The notes under the pieces were generated by a model that ran no database searches, was not told the origin of the DNA, and saw only the letters and a list, made by a program, of their open reading frames with translations. Below, one piece after another: positions 27,244 to 36,747 of a stretch of 64,000 nt of DNA. Source of the DNA: Roseovarius dicentrarchi (GTDB taxonomy: Bacteria > Pseudomonadota > Alphaproteobacteria > Rhodobacterales > Rhodobacteraceae); assembly GCF_003316635.1 (NCBI RefSeq), contig NZ_QNQP01000001.1:239647-303646 (forward strand), given 5' to 3'. Position 1 is the stretch's first letter. Every line of letters starts with the position of its first letter. The position numbers were made by a program, and so were the translations under genes.

Positions 27244-28707
27244 ATGACCACCAAAGTCATCAAGGGCGGCACTGTCTGCACCGCCGATCGCACGTGGAAG
27301 GCCGACGTCCTGATCGAGGGCGAGACGATCAAGCAGATCGGCGAGGATCTGAAGGGCGACGAATATATCGACGCCTCGGGCGCCTATGTCATCCCGGGCG
27401 GGATTGACCCGCACACCCATCTGGAAATGCCCTTCATGGGCACAACCGCCGCAGAGACGTTCGAGACCGGCACATGGGCCGCAGCTTGCGGCGGCACCAC
27501 GATGCTGGTCGATTTCTGCCTGCCCGGCGCCGATGGCAGCATCAAGAACGCGATCAATGAATGGCACCGCAAATCCGCGCCGCAGATCTGTAGCGACATC
27601 GGCTATCACATGGCGATCACCGGCTGGAACGAGAGCGTTTTCAACGAGATGAAAGACGCCGTCGATATGGGCGTCAATTCCTTCAAGCATTTCATGGCCT
27701 ACAAGGGCGCGCTGATGATCGAGGACGACGAAATGTTCGCGTCCTTCAAGCGCTGTGCCGAGTTGGGCGCGCTGCCGATGGTGCATGCCGAAAACGGCGA
27801 CCTGGTTGCGGAAATGCAGCAGAAATATTTCGATCAGGGCATCACAGGCCCCGAGGGCCACGCCTATTCCCGTCCCCCCGAATTCGAGGGCGAGGCCGCG
27901 AACCGCGCCATCTGCATCGCCGATGCGGCGGGCGTGCCGCTTTATATCGTGCATGTCAGCTGCGAGCAGGCGCATGAGGCGATCCGCCGTGCCCGCCAGA
28001 AGGGCATGCGCGTCTATGGCGAACCGCTCGTGCAGTTCCTGACGCTGGACGAATCCGAGTATTTCAACACCGACTGGGATCATGCCGCCCGCCGCGTCAT
28101 GTCACCGCCTTTCCGCAACAAGGAACACCAAAATTCGCTTTGGGCCGGTCTGCAATCGGGATCGTTGCAAGTGGTCGCCACCGATCACGCCGCCTTCTCG
28201 ACCGAGCAGAAGCGCGCCGGACGCGACGATTTCCGCATCATTCCCAATGGCTCCAACGGGCTGGAGGAGCGTCTTCCGGTCTTGTGGACCACCGGCGTTG
28301 AAACCGGGCGCCTGACACCGAACGAATTTGTCGCTGTCACATCCACCAACGTGGCCAAGATCCTGAATATCTACCCGAAAAAGGGCGCCATTGTCGAAGG
28401 TGCCGATGCCGATATCGTGGTCTGGGATCCCAAGATCACGAAGACGATCAGCCCCGCCAATCACCACTCGATCCTCGATTACAACGTGTTTGAGGGATTT
28501 GAAGTGACCGCCAACAGTCGTTTCACCCTGTCGCGCGGCGAGGTCATCTGGGCCTGGGGCCAAAACTCACAACCACAACCCGGCCGTGGCCGCTTCGTGC
28601 CACGCCCCGCTTTCCCGTCAGCCCACACCGCGCTTGGCAAGTGGAAAGCGCTGAATTCTCCCAAGATGATCCAGCGTGATCCACTGAACATTCCGGCGGG
28701 AATTTGA
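27244..28707 (+). CDS. hydA: Dihydropyrimidinase
   Basis: Opens the dihydrouracil/dihydrothymine ring (second step). A cyclic amidohydrolase of 487 residues, with the metal motif GGIDPHTHLEMPFMG near residue 57, the lysine expected to be carboxylated in SFKHFMAYKGA, metal histidines in VHAENGD and YIVHVSCEQAHEAI, and the conserved aspartate in VVATDHAAFSTEQK. AGGGAG precedes the ATG. The stop overlaps a small frame leading into the transporter genes. Confidence 0.95.
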   Translation: MTTKVIKGGTVCTADRTWKADVLIEGETIKQIGEDLKGDEYIDASGAYVIPGGIDPHTHLEMPFMGTTAAETFETGTWAAACGGTTMLVDFCLPGADGSIKNAINEWHRKSAPQICSDIGYHMAITGWNESVFNEMKDAVDMGVNSFKHFMAYKGALMIEDDEMFASFKRCAELGALPMVHAENGDLVAEMQQKYFDQGITGPEGHAYSRPPEFEGEAANRAICIADAAGVPLYIVHVSCEQAHEAIRRARQKGMRVYGEPLVQFLTLDESEYFNTDWDHAARRVMSPPFRNKEHQNSLWAGLQSGSLQVVATDHAAFSTEQKRAGRDDFRIIPNGSNGLEERLPVLWTTGVETGRLTPNEFVAVTSTNVAKILNIYPKKGAIVEGADADIVVWDPKITKTISPANHHSILDYNVFEGFEVTANSRFTLSRGEVIWAWGQNSQPQPGRGRFVPRPAFPSAHTALGKWKALNSPKMIQRDPLNIPAGI

Positions 28708-28904
28708 TGGCTGCTGCATTTTGTGCGGGCGCGCTGTGCTTCACGTTCCGGGCAGCCTGTGCGGCGCTTGCGTCTGCCGTCTGGCAATCCTTGGCAACGC
28801 GATCTGTTGCGTCAAAGGCCGACACCCCCGGCGCGCTGATGGGTGCATCAGACTTTGCCGCTGTCGATGGCGTCTTTGCGCGCTGGAGGGTTGCAAATGT
28901 CTGA
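28707..28904 (+). CDS. Possible small coupled ORF between hydA and the transporter
   Basis: A 65-codon frame whose ATG overlaps the hydA stop (TGATG) and whose stop overlaps the ABC ATPase start. The first half is hydrophobic and cysteine-containing (AAAFCAGALCFTFRAACAALA). The overlap at both ends suggests translational coupling, but codon use is less GC-rich at third positions than its neighbours and I recognise no family. It may only be a spacer. Confidence 0.28.
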   Translation: MAAAFCAGALCFTFRAACAALASAVWQSLATRSVASKADTPGALMGASDFAAVDGVFARWRVANV

Positions 28905-29676
28905 ACCTGTCATAAGCGCCAACAACCTCAGCCTGACATTCGAGACAAATGACGGCCCGGTTCACGCCCTCAAAGACGTGAATCTGGACGTTCACAAAGG
29001 TGATTTCGTCAGCTTCATCGGCCCCTCCGGCTGCGGCAAGACAACCTTTCTGCGCGTCATGGCCGACCTTGAACAGCAGACCGCCGGCACGATTACCGTG
29101 AACGGCGTCACTCCGGAAGAGGCCCGGCGACAGCGTGCGTATGGCTACGTTTTTCAGGCCGCCGGCCTTTATCCGTGGCGCACGATCGGCGGCAACATAC
29201 GGCTGCCGCTGGAGATCATGGGCTATTCCCGCGCCGAGCAGGAGCAGCGCACCGCGGATGTGCTGGACCTTGTCGAACTGGCAGGTTTTGAGAAAAAATA
29301 CCCATGGCAGCTGTCGGGCGGTATGCAACAACGCGCGTCCATCGCCCGCGCCCTTGCCTTCGACGCTGATATCCTGCTGATGGACGAGCCGTTCGGCGCG
29401 CTGGATGAAATCGTGCGCGACCACCTGAACGAACAGCTTTTGCAGTTATGGGACCGCACCGGCAAAACGATTTGCTTCGTCACCCACTCCATCCCCGAAG
29501 CCGTCTATCTGTCGACCCGCATCGTCGTCATGTCCCCCCGTCCCGGCCGCATTGCCGACATCATAGAAAGCCCCCTTCCCCGGCACCGCCCGCTGGATAT
29601 CCGCGACAGTCCCGAATTCATCGAAATTTCCCATCGCGTCCGCGACGGGCTGCGTGCAGGGCACGGCGATGACTGA
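28897..29676 (+). CDS. ABC transporter ATP-binding protein (NitT/TauT type)
   Basis: Energises import of a pyrimidine-related substrate (inference from context). Walker A GPSGCGKTTFLRVMADL near residue 38, Q-loop VFQAAGLYPWRT, signature LSGGMQQRASIARALAFDADILLMDEP and the switch histidine in CFVTHSIPEAV are all present. The ATG at 28897 follows GGAGGG at 6 bases. Permease and binding-protein genes follow; a 201-base gap with an inverted repeat separates it from the first permease. Confidence 0.92.
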   Translation: MSEPVISANNLSLTFETNDGPVHALKDVNLDVHKGDFVSFIGPSGCGKTTFLRVMADLEQQTAGTITVNGVTPEEARRQRAYGYVFQAAGLYPWRTIGGNIRLPLEIMGYSRAEQEQRTADVLDLVELAGFEKKYPWQLSGGMQQRASIARALAFDADILLMDEPFGALDEIVRDHLNEQLLQLWDRTGKTICFVTHSIPEAVYLSTRIVVMSPRPGRIADIIESPLPRHRPLDIRDSPEFIEISHRVRDGLRAGHGDD

Positions 29677-29786
29677 TCGCGGCATCCCGCAGCCTGCCCT
29701 GGCCGGTCATGGTGGCAGCCGCACTTTCACCTTTCAGGGTCATCGGCTCTCCAGCCTGTATTGCAGGTCCATAGGAACACCGATTG

Positions 29787-29864
29787 CTTTCATCTTCCTT
29801 AAATTACTCAGGGAAATTGAGTGCGGCAGCGCAGTTGAAGTGAGTATTTTCACCAAGATGAAAG
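29787..29864. repeat. Inverted pair of a dispersed motif between ABC genes
   Basis: CTTTCATCTTCCTTAAATTA followed by CTCA (29787-29810) and, 30 bases later, its inverted copy TGAGTATTTTCACCAAGATG followed by AAAG (29841-29864) agree at 20 of 24 positions, with 10-base perfect outer arms. The transcript could fold into a hairpin within the operon just before the first permease, which may lower or tune expression of the downstream genes. Single copies occur at other terminators in this window. Confidence 0.75.
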
Positions 29865-29877
29865 TCAGGGGGGTCTG

Positions 29878-30750
29878 ATGCGCAACGTTCTGCCGATCCT
29901 GACGATCATTTTGATGATTCTTGCAGTTTGGTATGCAGCCGCAATCATGCTGAATGCCCCTTGGGCGCATGACAAAGCAAAACGTGCGGGCGTTGAGTTG
30001 AGCCAGCTTGATCTGGTTGCCGATACTTGGAGCCAGCAAAAACCCAAGTTGCCGGTGCCCCATCAGGTTGCTGCGGAAATCTGGGACACCACCGGCGCGA
30101 TGGTGCTGAAGGGCCGCGGATTTTCCAAGCGCTCGCTGATCTATCACAGCTGGGTCACATTCAGCGCGACGATCCTGGGCTTTGCGCTTGGCACCGCTCT
30201 GGGCATCGCCTTGGCCGTTGGTATTGTTTTCAACAGGACGATGGACCTAAGCGTCATGCCGTGGGTCATTGCCAGTCAGACGGTGCCGATCATTGCGATT
30301 GCGCCGATGATCATCGTCGTCCTGAATGCCGTCGGTATTTCTGGACTGCTCCCCAAGGCAATGATTTCAATGTATCTTTCTTTCTTTCCTGTGGTCGTCG
30401 GAATGGTCAAGGGGCTGCGCAGCCCTGACGCCATGCAGCTGGACCAGATGCGCACGTGGAACGCCAGCCCTGCCCAAACCTTCTGGCGACTGCGGCTGCC
30501 CTCTTCGATGCCGTATCTTTTCGCCTCGCTGAAAGTCGGCATCGCTGCCAGCCTTGTCGGCGCGATTGTGGGCGAGCTTCCGACCGGCGCGGTGGCCGGC
30601 CTTGGCGCGCGCCTTCTGGCGGGTAGCTATTATGGCCAGACCGTTCAGATCTGGAGCGCCCTTCTGACCGCCGCCGCGCTGGCCGCGCTGATGGTCGGCG
30701 TGATCGCTCTGGTTCAGCGTGTCACGCTCAAACGGATGGGGCTGGTGTGA
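29878..30750 (+). CDS. ABC transporter permease
   Basis: A 290-residue inner-membrane permease of the BPD/NitT-TauT type, with an N-terminal membrane anchor and five or six further segments. The coupling loop resembles EAA: MRTWNASPAQTFWRLRLPSSMPYLFASLKVG. It precedes a second permease with a 4-base overlap, so the two probably form a heterodimer. A long segment between the first membrane helix and the core (about residues 25-85) is unusual for the family. Confidence 0.9.
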   Translation: MRNVLPILTIILMILAVWYAAAIMLNAPWAHDKAKRAGVELSQLDLVADTWSQQKPKLPVPHQVAAEIWDTTGAMVLKGRGFSKRSLIYHSWVTFSATILGFALGTALGIALAVGIVFNRTMDLSVMPWVIASQTVPIIAIAPMIIVVLNAVGISGLLPKAMISMYLSFFPVVVGMVKGLRSPDAMQLDQMRTWNASPAQTFWRLRLPSSMPYLFASLKVGIAASLVGAIVGELPTGAVAGLGARLLAGSYYGQTVQIWSALLTAAALAALMVGVIALVQRVTLKRMGLV

Positions 30751-31595
30751 TGGGGTGGCTTGTCGCAGCAATTATTGTCTGGTTTCTTGGCCGGCAGATC
30801 AACGCCCGTCTGGCGCGGCGCCCGGCCAGCCGGGCCACCGGGCTGGCTGGGCCTGTCATATTCGGCGTGACGGTTATCGTGATCTGGGAATGTCTTGTGC
30901 ATGGGCTGGAAATCTCGCCCATCCTCTTGCCGCCGCCCAGCCAGATCGCAGTGACCTTCGCCGGATCTCTGCCAACGCTGTGGCGCGATTTTGTGCAGAC
31001 CGTGATCAAGGGGGCATTGACCGGATACATCATCGGATGCGGCGCGGCATTCTTGCTGGCTGTGGCGATCGACAGGTTTCCGTTCCTGCAACGCGGCTTG
31101 TTGCCGGTGGCCAGCTTCATGGCGGCCCTGCCGATCATCGGCCTTGCCCCGATCCTGGTGATGTGGTTCGGCTTTGACTGGCAATCCAAGGCGGCAGTCG
31201 TGGTGGTGATGGTGTTTTTCCCCATGCTGGTAAACACCGTTGAGGGATTGAACGATACCGGCCCGATGCAGCGTGACCTGATGCGCACCTATGCGGCTGG
31301 CTATTGGAAGACGCTGCTGAAACTGCGCCTGCCTGCGGCCATGCCGTTCATCTTTAATGGCCTCAAGATCGCGACAACGCTGGCGCTGATCGGAGCTATC
31401 GTCGCCGAATTCTTCGGCTCACCGACCAAGGGCATGGGGTTTCGCATTTCCATCTCGGTCGGGCAGTTGGCGATGGATCTGGTCTGGGCCGAAATTGTCG
31501 TGGCGGCAATCGCTGGGTCGGCGTTTTACGGGGGCATCGCGCTGCTGGAAAAGGCGCTGACATTCTGGCACCCTTCGCAGCGGAGCCGGGCGTGA
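30747..31595 (+). CDS. ABC transporter permease
   Basis: A 282-residue partner permease with the coupling motif MRTYAAGYWKTLLKLRLPAAMPFIFNGLK near residues 178-206 and about six membrane segments. The start overlaps the preceding permease stop. The binding-protein gene follows after 41 bases with its own GGGAGAGAG ribosome site. Confidence 0.9.
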   Translation: MMGWLVAAIIVWFLGRQINARLARRPASRATGLAGPVIFGVTVIVIWECLVHGLEISPILLPPPSQIAVTFAGSLPTLWRDFVQTVIKGALTGYIIGCGAAFLLAVAIDRFPFLQRGLLPVASFMAALPIIGLAPILVMWFGFDWQSKAAVVVVMVFFPMLVNTVEGLNDTGPMQRDLMRTYAAGYWKTLLKLRLPAAMPFIFNGLKIATTLALIGAIVAEFFGSPTKGMGFRISISVGQLAMDLVWAEIVVAAIAGSAFYGGIALLEKALTFWHPSQRSRA

Positions 31596-31636
31596 ACACG
31601 TGTGAAACGGCCACCAAATAACAGGGAGAGAGAACA

Positions 31637-32638
31637 ATGAAAAATAAATCAAAGCTTGCAGCACTTGGCCTCGGGGCGCTGGCACTCAGCGCGGCAGGGG
31701 CGGCGACTGCGGCCGATGACGTAACGCTGCAACTGAAATGGGTCACGCAGGCGCAGTTCGCCGGCTATTACGTGGCGCAGGATCAGGGATTCTACGGCGA
31801 GGAGGATCTGAACGTCACGATCAAGCCGGGCGGCCCGGACATTGCCCCGGCGCAGGTCATCGCCGGTGGTGGCGCCGATGTGGTCGTGGACTGGATGCCG
31901 TCCGCCATGGCCAGCCGCGAAAAGGGGCTGGATCTGGTGAACATCGCGCAGCCCTTCAAATCGTCGGGCATGATGCTGACCTGTCGCAAGGACACGGGCG
32001 TCAACAGCCCCGAGGATTTCCCCGGCAAGACATTGGGCGTCTGGTTCAGCGGCAATGAATATCCATTCCTCAGCTGGATGAGCAAGCTCGGGCTTGCCAC
32101 CGACGGATCGGATGGCGGCGTCACCGTTCTGAAGCAAGGGTTCAACGTCGATCCGCTGCTTCAGGGCCAGGCTGCCTGCATCTCGACGATGACTTACAAC
32201 GAATACGGTCAGGTTCTGGATGCGGGGCTGACGCCCGAAGAGCTCGTTGTTTTCAAGTACGAGGATCAAGGCGTCGCCACGTTGGAGGATGGTCTATATG
32301 TGCGGGGTGACAATCTGGACGATCCCGAATTCGTCGATAAAATGGCGCGCTTTGTCCGTGCGTCGATGAAGGGCTGGAAGTGGGCCGAAGAAAACCCGGA
32401 AGAGGCCGCTCTGATCGTTCTGGACAACGACGCCAGCGGCGCCCAGACCGAAGCGCATCAGGTTTTCATGATGAAAGAGGTCGCCAAACTGACCGCCGGA
32501 AGCAATGGGACGCTGGACCCGGCAGATTTCGAGCGCACGATTGAATCGCTCCTGTCCGGCGGATCAGATCCCGTCATCACCGAACATCCCGGCGATGATG
32601 CCTGGACCCACGCAGTGTCCGACAAGGCACTGAACTAG
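31637..32638 (+). CDS. ABC transporter substrate-binding protein (NMT1/THI5-like)
   Basis: A 333-residue periplasmic binding protein with a signal peptide ending near ALSAAGAATAA. The fold and the N-terminal VTLQLKWVTQAQFAGYYVAQDQGF are typical of the NMT1/THI5-like group, which includes binding proteins for hydroxymethylpyrimidine, riboflavin and related rings. In this operon a pyrimidine, hydantoin or dihydropyrimidine ligand is likely (inference). Confidence 0.9.
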   Translation: MKNKSKLAALGLGALALSAAGAATAADDVTLQLKWVTQAQFAGYYVAQDQGFYGEEDLNVTIKPGGPDIAPAQVIAGGGADVVVDWMPSAMASREKGLDLVNIAQPFKSSGMMLTCRKDTGVNSPEDFPGKTLGVWFSGNEYPFLSWMSKLGLATDGSDGGVTVLKQGFNVDPLLQGQAACISTMTYNEYGQVLDAGLTPEELVVFKYEDQGVATLEDGLYVRGDNLDDPEFVDKMARFVRASMKGWKWAEENPEEAALIVLDNDASGAQTEAHQVFMMKEVAKLTAGSNGTLDPADFERTIESLLSGGSDPVITEHPGDDAWTHAVSDKALN

Positions 32639-32641
32639 ATA

Positions 32642-32675
32642 CAAAAAGGGGCGCGCCGAGATCCGGCGCGCCCTG
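32642..32675 (-). terminator. Intrinsic terminator for aroA
   Basis: A 9-base stem, GGGCGCGCC paired with GGCGCGCCC, with a 7-base loop. Read on the minus strand it is followed by CCTTTTTGT, a good T-run, so it best serves aroA. Read on the plus strand it is followed directly by TGCTTTCATCTTCC, a copy of the dispersed motif, and may also end the transporter operon. Confidence 0.75.
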
Positions 32676-32714
32676 CTTTCATCTTCCTCGAAATACTCAA
32701 ATACGGCGCCGGCT

Positions 32715-34064
32715 TCAAACGCTGCGGCTGATTTGAGCGCCCAGCTTGGCCATCAGCGGCTCGAATATCGGGAATGATGTTGCAATCGGTCCGCCATCAT
32801 CCACGCTCACTGCCGCATTTGCTGCCATTCCCAAAATCAGGAACGACATCGCAATCCGGTGATCCAAATGGCTGGCGCAGGTCGCGCCGCCGGGAACATT
32901 GCCATGGCCGCGGCCGTGTACAATCCACCAGTCCGGTCCGTCTTCCACGTTGATACCGTTGGCACGCAGGCCGGTTGCCATCGCCTCGATCCGGTCGGAT
33001 TCCTTCACGCGCAGCTCGGACACGCCGCGCATAACAGTCGCACCTTCGGCAAAGGCGGCGACGACCGACAGGACCGGGTATTCGTCGATCATCGACGCGG
33101 CACGCGCCGGATCCACCTCGATCCCCTTCATGTCCGGTGAGAACCGCGCGCGCAGATCGGCCACAGGCTCGCCCCCTTCGCTGCGCTCGTTTTCATAGGT
33201 CAGGTCGGCGCCCATCTCGCGCAGCGTGGTGAACAGCCCGGCGCGCGTCGGATTCAGGCCGATATTGGGCACCAACACGTCCGAGCCGGGCACGATCAGC
33301 GCCGCACAGACCGGAAACGCGGCCGAGCTGGGATCGCGCGGCACGTCGATTGTCTGCGGACGCAGCTCGGGCTGGCCGGTCAGGGTGATGACGCGGCCTT
33401 CTTCGGTCTCGTTGGTTGTGATCTGGGCGCCAAACCCGGCCAGCATCCGCTCGGTATGATCGCGGGTTGCCTCGCGCTCGATCACCACGGTTTCGCCCGG
33501 TGCGTTCAGCCCGGCCAGCAGCACCGCCGATTTCACCTGCGCCGAGGGCATGGGCACCGTGTAGCGTACCGGCACCGGGTCGGCTGCGCCCACGATGGTC
33601 ATCGGCAGGCGCCCGCCCGCGCGGCCCACGGTCTGCGCCCCGAACAGCGCCAGCGGATCGGTCACGCGCGCCATCGGGCGTTTGTTCAGCGATGCATCGC
33701 CTGTAAAGGTGACCGCGATCGGCGAGGTCGCCATCGCCCCCATGATCAGCCGCACGCCGGTGCCGGAATTGCCGCAGTCGATCACATTCTCAGGCTCGGC
33801 AAAGCCGCCAACCCCAACGCCATGCACCGACCACGCGCCGCCGCCCAGATCCGTCACCTCGGCGCCAAAGGACCGCATGGCGCGGGCAGTATCCAGCACA
33901 TCCTCGCCCTCCAGAAGGCCGGTGATCCGCGTCTCGCCCACCGCCATTGCGCCCAGAATAAGCGCGCGGTGCGAAATTGACTTGTCCCCCGGCACATCCG
34001 CCGTGCCGGTCAGGGGGCCGCATTTGGCCGAACTCATGGGGATGGGGGTGCCGTGGCCAGACAT
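32715..34064 (-). CDS. aroA: 3-phosphoshikimate 1-carboxyvinyltransferase (EPSP synthase)
   Basis: Joins PEP and shikimate 3-phosphate in the shikimate pathway. Motifs in 449 residues: [75 protein letters not shown] and [16 protein letters not shown]. The PGDKSISHR...[10 protein letters not shown] opening is like class II enzymes. The ATG at 34062-34064 is chosen; a second in-frame ATG lies nine codons later without a ribosome site. Confidence 0.95.
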   Translation of the reverse strand: MSGHGTPIPMSSAKCGPLTGTADVPGDKSISHRALILGAMAVGETRITGLLEGEDVLDTARAMRSFGAEVTDLGGGAWSVHGVGVGGFAEPENVIDCGNSGTGVRLIMGAMATSPIAVTFTGDASLNKRPMARVTDPLALFGAQTVGRAGGRLPMTIVGAADPVPVRYTVPMPSAQVKSAVLLAGLNAPGETVVIEREATRDHTERMLAGFGAQITTNETEEGRVITLTGQPELRPQTIDVPRDPSSAAFPVCAALIVPGSDVLVPNIGLNPTRAGLFTTLREMGADLTYENERSEGGEPVADLRARFSPDMKGIEVDPARAASMIDEYPVLSVVAAFAEGATVMRGVSELRVKESDRIEAMATGLRANGINVEDGPDWWIVHGRGHGNVPGGATCASHLDHRIAMSFLILGMAANAAVSVDDGGPIATSFPIFEPLMAKLGAQISRSV

Positions 34065-34137
34065 ACATGCGCCTTCGTATTAGGGTGTTCGCCTGATCTG
34101 ATAGCGCAACCAGCGCACGGCGTCCATCGCCGCCGCA

Positions 34138-35076
34138 TTACTGCGTTCGCTCGCCGCCCAGCGACAGGGTGTGCGCGCGCAGCCACGTCATGAAGCCGCG
34201 CGGATCACTGGCCAGCATTTGCATTCGCGCATCAGAAACAGGCGCGCCGACGACCGGCTTTTGCGGGCGGTTGCAGCTATGCACCACCTCGTGCAGCAAC
34301 AGCCCCTGACGCAGTGTGGGCGACACGCGATTGGCGATCTGATACCATCGGCTGTTGGCGCCGGGGAAATAGATCGGGACCACCTTGGCACCCGACCGGC
34401 GGATCATCTGCGCGGTGAACACGTTCCACTCCCGCTCAATCGCCGGGCCGAACATCGTGTCCGACGACGCGACAACCCCGGAGGGGAAGACACTGATCAG
34501 CCCGCCCTCCTTCAGATGCGCCATGGCATTGGCGCGCATTTCCACTGATTTGCGTTGCGCGTCCGGCTCGTGCGGGAATGGCACCGGGATCATGTAGCTG
34601 GCCGCCACCTCGTCAATGCCGGTCAGCAGGGCGCGGGTCAGAATCTTGTAATCCGTGCGGCGCCGCCCGATCAGATCGGCAAGGATCATCCCGTCAACCA
34701 ACCCATGGGGATGGTTTGCCACCGCCACCACAGGCCCGTCGCGGGGGATGTTGTCCAGCTCCGCCTCAGGCGTCAGAAGGTCGATGCCCATCGTATCCAG
34801 CGACGCGCGCCAAAACGGCTGCCCGGTCGGGGCGCCGCGCCGCTCGAATTCGCGGATCATGCGGATGATCGAGACCTTGCCGGTCAACCATTCGATTCCG
34901 CGAATGATCGACGCCGTCAGCGGTGCATCGAAAGAATTTGAATAGGTCAGACTGCGGCGATCATATTTGGGGAACGTCATCATGCGGGTATCCGCATCAT
35001 CCGCATGACTGCCCGCCCCAGCGGATGCCTGATCGCCCTGATCGCGTTGCTCATTCACCAAGTGGGACCGTTCCAT
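34138..35076 (-). CDS. Lysophospholipid acyltransferase family protein
   Basis: A 312-residue predicted 1-acylglycerol-phosphate-type acyltransferase. The catalytic HX4D is seen in ANHPHGLVDG, with the binding motif VFPSGVVAS where FPEG is usual, and PIYFPGANSRWYQI downstream. The start at 35074-35076 follows AGGACGGA; the open frame upstream runs into the HPr gene and is discounted. It sits directly downstream of HPr in the PTS cluster. The acyl acceptor is unknown. Confidence 0.82.
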   Translation of the reverse strand: MERSHLVNEQRDQGDQASAGAGSHADDADTRMMTFPKYDRRSLTYSNSFDAPLTASIIRGIEWLTGKVSIIRMIREFERRGAPTGQPFWRASLDTMGIDLLTPEAELDNIPRDGPVVAVANHPHGLVDGMILADLIGRRRTDYKILTRALLTGIDEVAASYMIPVPFPHEPDAQRKSVEMRANAMAHLKEGGLISVFPSGVVASSDTMFGPAIEREWNVFTAQMIRRSGAKVVPIYFPGANSRWYQIANRVSPTLRQGLLLHEVVHSCNRPQKPVVGAPVSDARMQMLASDPRGFMTWLRAHTLSLGGERTQ

Positions 35077-35101
35077 TCCGTCCTGAACGCGGCGCGCCGC
35101 G

Positions 35102-35380
35102 CTACATATCCTCGCCGAACCGGGCCGCGACAAGGGCAGCAATGGCATCGGCCAGCGCCTGTGCATCGGGGCCCCGGGTTTCGACGTCAATAGTGGTTCC
35201 CATCGCGGCTGCCAACATCAAAAGCCCCATAATGCTGTCACCGCTGGCCGATTGGCCGTCATGGGACACTTCGGCAGTCGCATCGAACCCTTCCACCACC
35301 TCGACCAGTTTGGCCGAGGCGCGCGCGTGCAAACCCTTGACGTTCACGATCTGCAATTTGCGTGTCACTACTGCGGACAT
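35102..35380 (-). CDS. HPr family phosphocarrier protein
   Basis: A 92-residue phosphocarrier of the regulatory PTS. The phosphorylatable histidine is in VNVKGLHARASAKLVEVVE, and the serine that HPr kinase would target is in the DSIMGLLMLAAAMG region. It lies 4 bases downstream of the EIIA gene in a cluster with HprK and RapZ. No EI (PtsP) gene is in the window. The start at 35378-35380 gives MSAVVTRKLQI. Confidence 0.94.
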   Translation of the reverse strand: MSAVVTRKLQIVNVKGLHARASAKLVEVVEGFDATAEVSHDGQSASGDSIMGLLMLAAAMGTTIDVETRGPDAQALADAIAALVAARFGEDM

Positions 35381-35384
35381 AGGC

Positions 35385-35780
35385 TCAATCTTCCACTGAA
35401 ATATTTTGGCTGTCAGTATATTTGCGCGCCGCGTATATCGCATCGCGCACGGCGTCGGGCAATGGTTTGTCGCGGCTTTTGGCCAGCTTGATCAGCATGG
35501 GCAGGTTCGCGCCATACAGCATGCGCCGGTCACCGGTCCGGCAGGCCGGCAGCGACAGGTTGGACGGCGAGCCGCCGAACATGTCCGTCACCACCGCAAC
35601 GCCGGCGCCGCTGTCCACATCGCGGGCCGCTTGGGTGATTTCCTCGGACTTGGCGGCACGGTCGTCATTGGTATCGACCGAAATGGCGCGCACACCATTC
35701 TGGGGGCCGACCACATGCTCGACCGCTGCGAGGTATTCCCGCGCCAGGCCCCCGTGGGCAACAATGACGATTCCAATCAA
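35385..35780 (-). CDS. PTS mannose-family EIIA protein
   Basis: A 131-residue EIIA domain of the mannose type. The phosphorylated histidine is in IGIVIVAHGGLAREY at the N-terminus, and VVTDMFGGSPSNLSL is the family signature. In alphaproteobacteria this standalone protein takes phosphate from HPr and acts in regulation rather than sugar transport (family knowledge). rapZ is directly upstream. Confidence 0.94.
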   Translation of the reverse strand: MIGIVIVAHGGLAREYLAAVEHVVGPQNGVRAISVDTNDDRAAKSEEITQAARDVDSGAGVAVVTDMFGGSPSNLSLPACRTGDRRMLYGANLPMLIKLAKSRDKPLPDAVRDAIYAARKYTDSQNISVED

Positions 35781-35811
35781 CGCCCTTGCATCCTTTTATA
35801 GGTAATGCGCG

Positions 35812-36747
35812 TTATGACGCGTCCGCAATGGTCGCGTGCCGCTCAAGTTCACGGTGCCTAGTTGACACCTGCCAGCCACCATCTGCAAGGGTACGCGCCA
35901 AAGTTTCCGCAACTGCGACAGATCTGTGCTGCCCACCCGTGCAGCCCAGCGCAATCGACAGATAGGATTTCCCTTCGGCCTCATATCCGGGCAGTAAATG
36001 GTCCAACATACCGGTGAGTTGTGCAAAAAACGTCGCAAAACGCGGATCGGCCATCACAAACTCTGCTACCTGCGGCGCACGCCCATCGAGGGGCCGCAGC
36101 GGCTCCTGCCAATATGGGTTTTGCAAAAAGCGACAATCCAGCACCATATCGGCCCCCCGCGGCAATCCGCGCTTGTAGGAAAACGAATGGATCGACACCG
36201 CCAGACGGCCGCCGCCACGCGGCACCAACAATCGCTCCAGCTCCGCACGCAGATCGTGCGGGCTTAATTCCGAGGTGTCGATCAGCACATCGGCGCGCGC
36301 CCTGACCGGGCGCAACAGGGCCAATTCGCGCGCGACCCCGATCTGCGCGCTTTCCGTCGGGGCAAGCGGGTGGCGGCGGCGCGTCTCGGAAAACCGCCGC
36401 AACAACACGTCGGAACGGCAATCGAGATACAACAGCTGCACCTGCCCGGCCTTCGACGCGCCCAGCGTTGCAACCGCATCAATCAGCGCCTGAGGCGAAA
36501 AATCGCGGTTGCGCGTATCAACTCCCAGCGCCAAAGGCCGCTCCAGCGGCTGCCCGTCGCCCGGCGGCGCGCTCAGCAGCCGTGGCAGCAAACCCAGCGG
36601 CAAGTTGTCAATCGCCTCATACCCCATATCCTCAAGCGCCCGGATCGCGGTACTGCGTCCTGCACCGGACGGGCCGGTAATCAGCATCACCGGCGCGCCC
36701 TGCCCCTGCTTCAACTGTATTCCGTCAGTCATTCCCGCATCTTTCAC
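35812..36747 (-). CDS. rapZ: RNase adapter protein RapZ
   Basis: Nucleotide-binding regulator (YvcJ/RapZ family). Walker A LITGPSGAGRSTAIRALEDMGYEAIDNLP is near the N-terminus, with LYLDCRSDVLLRRFSETRRRHPL in the middle and SIALGCTGGQHRSVAVAETLA at the C-terminus. The start used is GTG at 36745-36747, which overlaps the hprK stop (GTGA). An ATG five codons later is an alternative. Confidence 0.93.
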   Translation of the reverse strand: MKDAGMTDGIQLKQGQGAPVMLITGPSGAGRSTAIRALEDMGYEAIDNLPLGLLPRLLSAPPGDGQPLERPLALGVDTRNRDFSPQALIDAVATLGASKAGQVQLLYLDCRSDVLLRRFSETRRRHPLAPTESAQIGVARELALLRPVRARADVLIDTSELSPHDLRAELERLLVPRGGGRLAVSIHSFSYKRGLPRGADMVLDCRFLQNPYWQEPLRPLDGRAPQVAEFVMADPRFATFFAQLTGMLDHLLPGYEAEGKSYLSIALGCTGGQHRSVAVAETLARTLADGGWQVSTRHRELERHATIADAS

